From Acidimicrobiales bacterium (GTDB lineage: Bacteria; Actinomycetota; Acidimicrobiia; Acidimicrobiales; Poriferisodalaceae): 8,779 bases of DNA. Below the pieces are notes generated by a model. It had not been told where the DNA came from and searched no databases. It saw only the letters and a program-made list of their open reading frames with translations. The stretch's first letter is position 1; each line of letters begins with the position of its first letter. Position numbers and translations under genes: made by a program. The stretch is from positions 1-8,779 of the forward strand of contig JAGQSP010000510.1 of NCBI GenBank assembly GCA_020439485.1. Direction: 5' to 3'. Positions 1 to 4,862 of this stretch are shown here, piece by piece.

Positions 1-734
1 TCCCACTGGGGCCCCAACAGTTCGGTGGGACCCAGCACCAGCCGGTCGAGGGCATCGGTGGCCTTGGCACCTGCCAATGCCTGGACAGATCGCCCGACCG
101 CAGCGGTGACCACCATCGCCTGCCCCACCGGGCTGGCGCCGTGGGCGGTGGCGGCGGCGGGCACATGGTCGTCTTGTGCGCCTAGCAGCAGCCCGACGGC
201 GCCGTCGTGATGCAGCTGGCCGTCGACCCACATCTGGGTGGTCTGGGCTGCACCGGCCGAGATCGTGCCGCCAGCGATGCGCAGGTGCGAGTGCCTTCCG
301 TGCAGCGCGCCCACCACGGCTTCGAGGGCAAAGTCTGGCGCGGCCAACACGAAGGCCGCGTCGGCGTGTTCGAGCTGCACCGACTCGACGCCGCGCATCG
401 CCCGCTCGCCGCCGGGCGCACCCGTTGGTTCGAGGCTTAGATGGAAAGGTGTCGCCGCCGAGGTGATCGCCGCCCACACGCTGATGGCCGGCGTGTTCTC
501 GACGACCCGTCCGTTGCCGATGACCGCAGATGCGCTGGCGCCGACCGTCACGCCGACGCCGGCCAGATCTCGAACCGCCGAGCAGATCGGGGCCAACAGG
601 CCCGCGTGGGCGCCGGCCACCAGCACCACGGCGGCGTCGGGCGAGTCGCCCAGCGTGTCGAGCAGTTCGCCCACGATCTCGCCGGCGGCGGTGGGGGCGT
701 GAGGGTGGGTCGATAGCGACGACGCAAACCTCAT
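1..734 (-). CDS. FIST-domain sensory protein, N-terminal part (C-terminus beyond the left edge)
   Basis: I read this frame directly on the minus strand from ATG at 734-732. It stays open for 244 codons to the window edge, so the C-terminus is missing. The protein begins MRFASSLSTHPHAPTAAGEI and continues with AAVVLVAGAHAG (about residues 34-45), GVGVTVGASASAVIGNGR (59-76), AISVWAA and DGAVGLLLG. This is the pattern of the FIST N-terminal domain, a predicted intracellular ligand-sensing module. A FIST C-terminal domain would normally follow and would lie outside the window. No signal peptide or membrane segment is visible, so a cytoplasmic location is expected. The gene starts 10 nt after the stop of the upstream small gene on the same strand, so the two are probably co-transcribed. 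No clear Shine-Dalgarno precedes the ATG. The family is recognised with good confidence; the ligand and output are unknown. Confidence 0.85.
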   Translation of the reverse strand, partial: MRFASSLSTHPHAPTAAGEIVGELLDTLGDSPDAAVVLVAGAHAGLLAPICSAVRDLAGVGVTVGASASAVIGNGRVVENTPAISVWAAITSAATPFHLSLEPTGAPGGERAMRGVESVQLEHADAAFVLAAPDFALEAVVGALHGRHSHLRIAGGTISAGAAQTTQMWVDGQLHHDGAVGLLLGAQDDHVPAAATAHGASPVGQAMVVTAAVGRSVQALAGAKATDALDRLVLGPTELLGPQW

Positions 735-744
735 CGCGGCCGTG

Positions 745-1143
745 TCAGGGCGCAGGGGTGACGGTCAGGGGAACGATGGTGGCAGGTCCAGCGTCGATCT
801 GGCAGTGCGCCTCGATGGTGCCGGGCTCATCGAACGTCAGCTCGGCACGCACCAGGCGATAGTTGAACTTGCCGGGCTCGACCTGCAGGGGCTGGCGGTT
901 CTGGGCCACCATCTCGAGCTCGCCGTCGGCGCCCGGCCTCATGAACTTGACCACCAGTGCGCCCATGCCCTTGTGATCGGCCGGGCATCGCACCAACACC
1001 AGCAGATGGGGTTCGAGGGTCACCGGGAACGGGCCCGGCGCCGAGGTGGAGAAATAGACCCCTCCGAGGTCCAGGCGGGCCGAGCCCGACGGGCTCTGGC
1101 GCATGTCGAAGTTCTCCACGAAAAGGGCTGAAACGATCTCCAC
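745..1143 (-). CDS. Small beta-rich conserved protein, DUF6941-like, function unknown
   Basis: This is a 132-residue protein from a GTG start at 1143-1141 to TGA at 747-745. It opens with MEIVSALFVENFDMR, followed by SARLDLGGVYFSTSAPGPFP (21-40), LEPHLLVLVRCPADH (43-57), PLQVEPGKFNYRLVRAELTF (85-104) and a closing VPLTV strand. Alternating hydrophobic residues and the LGGVYF turn suggest a small beta-sandwich. It resembles the DUF6941 family as I remember it, though I cannot run a profile. It has no signal peptide, membrane helix or catalytic motif. A TAGCCT box lies 7 nt upstream of the GTG and no Shine-Dalgarno is seen, so the transcript may be leaderless. The FIST gene follows after 10 nt, hinting at a shared role. 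Coding is well supported by the composed sequence; the function is unknown. Confidence 0.8.
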   Translation of the reverse strand: MEIVSALFVENFDMRQSPSGSARLDLGGVYFSTSAPGPFPVTLEPHLLVLVRCPADHKGMGALVVKFMRPGADGELEMVAQNRQPLQVEPGKFNYRLVRAELTFDEPGTIEAHCQIDAGPATIVPLTVTPAP

Positions 1144-1150
1144 CTGTCAC

Positions 1151-1156
1151 AGGCTA
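1151..1156 (-). promoter_or_regulatory. Candidate -10 box (TAGCCT) for the leftward small-protein/FIST pair
   Basis: Read on the minus strand, TAGCCT matches the actinobacterial TANNNT -10 pattern. Exactly 7 nt separate it from the GTG at 1143, which would place the transcription start on the start codon. No Shine-Dalgarno lies in between, which fits leaderless translation. No convincing -35 element is visible. Confidence 0.35.
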
Positions 1157-1183
1157 GCCAGCCGATCCGCGCGTCACGGTGCC

Positions 1184-1189
1184 TACATT
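1184..1189 (+). promoter_or_regulatory. Candidate -10 box (TACATT) for the rightward secreted-peptide gene
   Basis: TACATT fits TANNNT and lies in the 138-nt space between the divergent genes. A start about 7 nt downstream would give a leader of roughly 85 nt before the GTG at 1282, containing the strong Shine-Dalgarno at 1239-1245. No -35 element was recognised. The rest of this gap shows no repeat or RNA structure that I can support. Confidence 0.25.
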
Positions 1190-1238
1190 TCGACCCAAAG
1201 CTCATGCCGGAACCTCATGGATGTGGCCCGCGGAGCCG

Positions 1239-1245
1239 AAGGAGG
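1239..1245 (+). promoter_or_regulatory. Strong Shine-Dalgarno AAGGAGG in the leader of the secreted-peptide gene
   Basis: AAGGAGG is near-perfect, but its spacing is awkward. The in-frame GTG at 1249 is only 3 nt away. GTG 1251 (5 nt) opens just two codons before TAG. GTG 1259 (13 nt) opens an eight-codon frame whose TGA overlaps GTG 1282. It leaves the real start of the downstream gene uncertain. Confidence 0.4.
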
Positions 1246-1281
1246 CTCGTGTGGGTTAGTGGCTCTGGAAGTGATACGCGG

Positions 1282-1491
1282 GTGAAGCGTCCGCGGCGCA
1301 GCAAGCTCCTGCTGGGAGCCGCGGTCGCGTGTGCGTCGCTGGCAGCTTCGTTGGGCATTGCCGCTGCCAGCCCCGAGGCCGAGTCGGCCCCGGTGGTGAG
1401 CACCAACCCGCGAGTGCAGCCCGAGGGGCTACACAACGAACTAGTCGACGTGGTGGGCGATATCGGCGAGGCGCTGGTGATATCGCGCTGA
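1282..1491 (+). CDS. Short probable secreted peptide, function unknown
   Basis: The predicted product from GTG 1282 is 69 residues. It has a basic start (MKRPRRSK), a hydrophobic stretch over about residues 9-29 ending in GIAAA, and a short polar tail from SPEAESAP onward. This is a typical Sec signal peptide with likely cleavage after Ala29, leaving about 40 residues. Cys17 lies inside the hydrophobic core with more hydrophobic sequence after it, so I do not call it a lipoprotein. A weak GGAAG at 1267-1271 precedes GTG 1282. The in-frame GTG 1249 and ATG 1204 are alternatives, but they put a non-typical polar extension before the signal peptide. Third positions are GC-rich, as in the neighbours. 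Its stop is 3 bp from the convergent nagA stop. I recognise no family. Confidence 0.55.
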   Translation: MKRPRRSKLLLGAAVACASLAASLGIAAASPEAESAPVVSTNPRVQPEGLHNELVDVVGDIGEALVISR

Positions 1492-1494
1492 GCC

Positions 1495-2592
1495 CTAGGC
1501 CGGTTTGCCCTCTATCCACACACCCACCACCGAGTGGTTCGGATCGAGGGCGACCAGGTCGCCTCGGCGACCAGCGACGATGGCGCCACGGTCTGCCAAC
1601 CCCATTAGTGCGGCGGGGTTGGTGGACGTGGCCATCGTCGCAGTGACCGGGTCGGCGCCCGCCAACAGCAGGTTGCGAAAGCAGCCGTCCATGGTGACCG
1701 TGCTTCCGGCGATCGTGCCGTCGGGCAGGCGGGCCGGCTTGCCGCCACCACCGTCGCGAAGTCCGGATTTCAGGTGGGCCACCGAGTCGGTGACGGCGAT
1801 GATCGCCTGGTGGGGTTTGCACCGCAGCGCCATCTGCACCGCCCGCATCGACACATGGTGAAGGTCGATTATGACGCTGGCGGCGACGCCGTCGGTTGTC
1901 AGCGCCCAAGCCGCCACGCCCGGCTCGCGATGGCTGACGCCGGTCATGGCGTTGAACAGGTGCGTCACCAGCGAGGCTCCGGCCTGGCGCACAGCATCGA
2001 GGCGGTCGTCCTTGGCGGCGGTATGGCCGATGGCAACCCGCACGCCACGATCCACCAGCACCCGCGTGGCCTCGACCGCGCCCTCGGCTTCGGCGCCCAG
2101 GGTCACCAGCTTGACGATCGGGGGCAGCGACGCGACGAATCGTTGGTCGACCGGCTGGATCAGGTGAGTGGGGTGAGCACCGGGCCTTTCGCCCAGGAAC
2201 GGCCCCTCCAGATGCACCCCGGCGATGTCCGCCACCAGCGGCGACCAGGGCTCGGCGGCACGGTCTGCAGCCGCCTGGATGCGCTCGAGGATGGGCATGT
2301 ATTCGTCGATGGCGCGGGTGGTGACGGTGGGAAGCCAGGTAGTGGTGCCCGTCGACAGCTGGGCGCGGCCGATCTCGTCCCACTGCTGATCCGTGGTGGC
2401 CGACGCCACGTTCACGGCACCAACGCCGTTGACCTGCAGGTCGACGAAACCAGGCACCAGGGTCACGTCGGGGACCGAGCCGTGCGCAGGCCTCACCACG
2501 GCTATGCGCCCATCGCGTATCTCGACGGCGGCGGGCCCGACGATGCCGTGTGGTGTAACGACCCTTCGGGCGCGCAGTGAGGTGTCGGCCAT
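1495..2592 (-). CDS. nagA: N-acetylglucosamine-6-phosphate deacetylase
   Basis: This 365-residue amidohydrolase removes acetate from GlcNAc-6-phosphate to give GlcN-6-phosphate in amino-sugar catabolism and cell-wall recycling in the cytoplasm. Visible landmarks are PGFVDLQVNG (47-56), HLEGPFLGERPGAH (127-140, metal ligand Glu129), GHTAA (189-193, His190), THLFNAM (210-216, His211), HREPG (221-225), a DLHHVS segment (243-248), AVTDS with the catalytic Asp269, IAGSTVTMD (294-302) and NPAALMGL. The Gln53/Asn55 pair replaces the HxH of two-metal amidohydrolases, as in the E. coli enzyme, suggesting a single metal. Length is normal for the family. The ATG at 2592 has TAGCGT 6 nt upstream and no Shine-Dalgarno, so it may be leaderless. 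No nagB, kinase or transporter gene lies nearby. Confidence 0.93.
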   Translation of the reverse strand: MADTSLRARRVVTPHGIVGPAAVEIRDGRIAVVRPAHGSVPDVTLVPGFVDLQVNGVGAVNVASATTDQQWDEIGRAQLSTGTTTWLPTVTTRAIDEYMPILERIQAAADRAAEPWSPLVADIAGVHLEGPFLGERPGAHPTHLIQPVDQRFVASLPPIVKLVTLGAEAEGAVEATRVLVDRGVRVAIGHTAAKDDRLDAVRQAGASLVTHLFNAMTGVSHREPGVAAWALTTDGVAASVIIDLHHVSMRAVQMALRCKPHQAIIAVTDSVAHLKSGLRDGGGGKPARLPDGTIAGSTVTMDGCFRNLLLAGADPVTATMATSTNPAALMGLADRGAIVAGRRGDLVALDPNHSVVGVWIEGKPA

Positions 2593-2598
2593 CCCAGA

Positions 2599-2604
2599 AC
2601 GCTA
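2599..2604 (-). promoter_or_regulatory. Candidate nagA -10 box (TAGCGT), overlapping a divergent -10
   Basis: Read on the minus strand, TAGCGT matches TANNNT and lies 6 nt before the nagA ATG, compatible with a leaderless transcript. It shares bases 2603-2604 (TA) with the opposing -10 box at 2603-2608. No -35 element is obvious. Confidence 0.45.
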
Positions 2605-2608
2605 CCTT
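2603..2608 (+). promoter_or_regulatory. Candidate -10 box (TACCTT) for the acyl-CoA synthetase pair
   Basis: TACCTT matches TANNNT and is exactly 7 nt upstream of GTG 2616, placing the expected transcription start on the start codon. This supports GTG 2616 over the in-frame GTG codons at 2577 and 2610. It overlaps the nagA -10 on the other strand by a TA step. Confidence 0.45.
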
Positions 2609-2615
2609 CGTGCGG

Positions 2616-3347
2616 GTGAGCAGCCCTACCGACACACCCTCCGACCCTCTGGTTTCGGCCTCTGCGCAGCGGTCTACCTACACACTTTCCGAGGCCGAGT
2701 CCAAGCGTCTGTTGGCCGGCCACGGAGTGCCCATCGCACCCGAGGCCGTGGTCGACGACCCCGAGGCCGCCGTGGTGGCTGCAGCAGGCCTCGGGTTTCC
2801 GGTGGTGGCCAAGCTGTGCGGCGATTCGATCGCACACAAGACCGAGCGAGGCCTGGTGCGTCTGGGCCTGGTCGACTCGGCAGCGGTGCAGGCCGCGGCC
2901 GGCGAGCTGTTGTCGCTGGCCACCGTTGACGACGGCCCTGTGCAGGTGCTGGTGGCACCCATGATCAAGGGAAGCCGCGAGTTCATCGCCGGGCTGCACA
3001 ACGACCCGGTGTTCGGGATGACGGTGATGTTGGGTGTGGGTGGCGTGCTGGCCGAGGCCATCAAGGACGTTTGTTTCCGGCTGGTGCCTATCTCGGAGAG
3101 CGACGCCAACGAGATGATCGACGACTTGCGTTCGCAGGCGCTGCTTGGCCCCTTCCGCGGCGAGCCCGAGGTCGACCGCGCATCGCTGGTCGCCGTATTG
3201 ATGGGTCTGTCGGCTGCGGCCCAGGCCGACCAGCGCATCGTGTCTGTCGACCTGAACCCCCTGATCATCGCAGACGGCCGGCCCGTGGCCGTCGACGCGC
3301 TGGTCGAACTGGCCGCCGAAACGGGCGAAGGGAGCGCACAGCGATGA
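2616..3347 (+). CDS. NDP-forming acyl/acetyl-CoA synthetase, beta subunit (ATP-grasp)
   Basis: The product is 243 residues from GTG 2616. It is the ATP-grasp half of an ADP-forming acetyl-CoA-synthetase-type enzyme, which interconverts acyl-CoA + ADP + Pi with acid + CoA + ATP. Visible landmarks are the N-terminal helix TLSEAESKRLLAGHGVPIAP (23-42), GFPVVAKL (60-67), SIAHKTERG (71-79) with His74 matching the beta-subunit phosphohistidine site of archaeal enzymes, LVAPMIKGSREFIAG, VFGMTVMLGVGGVLAEAIKD and the VDLNPLII segment. Length fits separate beta subunits; many bacteria fuse this to the alpha subunit. Its TGA overlaps the ATG of the alpha gene (ATGA), implying stoichiometric translation. 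In-frame GTG 2577 would lie inside nagA and is unlikely. The acyl substrate is not certain; acetate is the default guess. Confidence 0.88.
   Translation: MSSPTDTPSDPLVSASAQRSTYTLSEAESKRLLAGHGVPIAPEAVVDDPEAAVVAAAGLGFPVVAKLCGDSIAHKTERGLVRLGLVDSAAVQAAAGELLSLATVDDGPVQVLVAPMIKGSREFIAGLHNDPVFGMTVMLGVGGVLAEAIKDVCFRLVPISESDANEMIDDLRSQALLGPFRGEPEVDRASLVAVLMGLSAAAQADQRIVSVDLNPLIIADGRPVAVDALVELAAETGEGSAQR
3328..3334 (+). promoter_or_regulatory. Shine-Dalgarno AAGGGAG fixing the alpha-subunit start
   Basis: AAGGGAG lies 9 nt before ATG 3344, inside the end of the beta-subunit gene. It supports this start over the open frame that continues upstream to 3071, which overlaps the beta gene. Confidence 0.6.
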
Positions 3348-4798
3348 TCGGTGCAGCGCATTTCAAAGCACTGTTCGAGCCAGAGGGCGTCGTCGTCGCC
3401 GGGGCATCGACCCATCCGGGCAAGTTCGGCTTCGTGTCGTTGCACAACCTGCTGCGCGCCGGCTATTCGGGCCGCGTGTATGCCACCAACCTGGCGGGCG
3501 AAACGGTGCTGGGAATCGAGACGGTGCCGTCGCTGGCCGACCTGCCAGACGGTTCGTTCGACCTGGTGTTCGTTTGCACCCCGGCCAAGACCAACCTCGA
3601 GTTGCTCGAACAGGCCCACGCCAAGGGGGCCAAGGCCCTGTTCCTCACTTCGGCGGGCTACGGAGAGGCGGGCGCCGAGGGTCTGGCCGCTCAGCGCGCC
3701 CTGGTGCAGCGCGCCGACGAACTCGACATGTTGGTCGCCGGGCCCAACGGCCAAGGAGTTGTGTCTACACCCGTCGATCTGTGCGCCCAGATCGTTGCCC
3801 CCTACCCGCCCAAGGGCAACATCGGCATCGCCAGCCAGTCCGGCAACTTCGTCAGCTCGTTCATGAACTACGCCAACGCAACCGGCATCGGCATCAGCCG
3901 CGCCGTTTCGGCCGGCAACGCCGCCCAGGTCACCGTTCCCGACTATCTCGACTTCTATGCCGACGATCCGGCCACCTCCGTTGGTCTGGCTTATGTCGAG
4001 GGAATCTCGGACGGGCGAGGCTTCTACGAGCGCATCCGGTCCATCGCCCAGCGCATGCCGCTGGTGTTGGTGAAGGGCGGTGCCACCGAGGGAGGGGCCT
4101 CGGCCGCGGCCAGCCACACCGGTGCCCTGGCCGCCGACGATGCCGTGTTCGACGGCATGGTCCGCCAGGCGGGTGCGGTGCGCGCCCCCACCGTCGAGTC
4201 GGCCTACGAGATCGCAGCGACATTCGCCACCCAGCCACTGCCGAAGGGCCCGCGCACTTGCGTGTTGACCACGGCCGGCGGGTGGGGTGTGGTCACCGCC
4301 GATGCCATCTCGAACTCGTCGCTCGAGTTGGCCCAGCTTCCCGACGACCTGGTGGCGGCGATCGACCAGCACCTGCCACCACGCTGGAGCCGTGGAAACC
4401 CGGTCGATCTGGCAGGCGGAGAGACCCGCGACACCATCCCCGAGGTCATGCGGCTGATCGCCGAACACCCCTCGATCGACGCCATCGTGTACCTGGGGTT
4501 GGGCATCCAATCGAACCAGGCCGAGTTCATGAAGACCGGCCGTTTCTATCCCGATCATGGCCTCGAGCGCATCGTCGACTTCCACGAACGCCAAGACGCC
4601 CGCTACGCACAGGCCGCGGCCGACATCAGCGCCCAGACCGGCAAGCCCATTCTGACGGCGACCGAACTGGCCATGTCCAACCCCGACAACCCGGGCCCGG
4701 CCACGGTCAGAGCCACTGGACGAGTCTGTTATGCGTCGGCGAACCGTGCGGTAACGGCCCTCGACGCCATGTGGAGACACGCCAAACGCAGGGCCTGA
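3344..4798 (+). CDS. NDP-forming acyl/acetyl-CoA synthetase, alpha subunit (CoA-binding)
   Basis: This 484-residue protein is the partner of the ATP-grasp subunit just upstream. An N-terminal CoA-binding Rossmann domain (about 6-135) shows EGVVVAGASTHPGKFGF, YATNLAGETVLG and DLVFVCTPA. A succinyl-CoA-ligase-like flavodoxin domain (about 155-290) shows GNIGIASQSGNF and ASHTGALA, where His258 corresponds to the active-site phosphohistidine of ADP-forming acetyl-CoA synthetases. A third ligase domain (about 300-470) shows VLTTAGGWGVVTAD and RGNPVDL. The usual GPNCxG turn reads GPNGQG (133-138), so the Cys is replaced. The start overlaps the beta stop as ATGA, with a good Shine-Dalgarno. Length matches split alpha subunits. 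Substrate preference (acetate, branched or aryl acids) cannot be read from sequence. Confidence 0.9.
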   Translation: MIGAAHFKALFEPEGVVVAGASTHPGKFGFVSLHNLLRAGYSGRVYATNLAGETVLGIETVPSLADLPDGSFDLVFVCTPAKTNLELLEQAHAKGAKALFLTSAGYGEAGAEGLAAQRALVQRADELDMLVAGPNGQGVVSTPVDLCAQIVAPYPPKGNIGIASQSGNFVSSFMNYANATGIGISRAVSAGNAAQVTVPDYLDFYADDPATSVGLAYVEGISDGRGFYERIRSIAQRMPLVLVKGGATEGGASAAASHTGALAADDAVFDGMVRQAGAVRAPTVESAYEIAATFATQPLPKGPRTCVLTTAGGWGVVTADAISNSSLELAQLPDDLVAAIDQHLPPRWSRGNPVDLAGGETRDTIPEVMRLIAEHPSIDAIVYLGLGIQSNQAEFMKTGRFYPDHGLERIVDFHERQDARYAQAAADISAQTGKPILTATELAMSNPDNPGPATVRATGRVCYASANRAVTALDAMWRHAKRRA

Positions 4799-4806
4799 AA
4801 CACCCG

Positions 4807-4834
4807 TGGCGCTCGGCATCGGTGGCGGGCGCCA
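4807..4834 (+). other. GC-rich hairpin between the acyl-CoA synthetase genes and dacB
   Basis: TGGCGCTCG (4807-4815) pairs with CGGGCGCCA (4826-4834) to give a 9-bp stem including one G-U pair and a 10-nt loop. It begins 8 nt after the alpha-subunit stop. There is no T-run after it, so it is not a classical intrinsic terminator. It could slow polymerase or protect the 3' end of the upstream mRNA. Confidence 0.3.
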
Positions 4835-4849
4835 GGGGTTGCCAGATGG

Positions 4850-4855
4850 TACCTA
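4850..4855 (+). promoter_or_regulatory. Weak candidate -10 box (TACCTA) for dacB
   Basis: TACCTA keeps the TA of the TANNNT pattern but has A in the last position. It lies 7 nt before GTG 4863, the same spacing as the other candidate leaderless starts here. The 64-nt gap after the previous gene and the absence of a Shine-Dalgarno make a separate promoter plausible. Confidence 0.28.
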
Positions 4856-4862
4856 TGGCGGT

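Noticed and set aside
145..162. GGC-rich run as a repeat element
   Set aside because: It encodes a Thr/Ala-rich stretch inside the FIST gene and is ordinary GC-rich coding sequence; no repeat unit recurs elsewhere.
207..716. Several plus-strand frames over the first 700 bases
   Set aside because: The minus strand reads through as a clean FIST domain for 244 codons, so these are shadows.
1256..2635. A 459-codon minus-strand frame overlapping nagA
   Set aside because: It is nagA read in another frame; the product is rich in Arg, Gly and Pro with no family pattern, while the nagA frame has all the catalytic motifs.
2678..4819. A 713-codon open frame on the minus strand
   Set aside because: It lies antisense to both synthetase genes, whose motifs are unmistakable. 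Long antisense open frames are common in DNA with GC-rich third positions, and its translation shows no recognisable domain.
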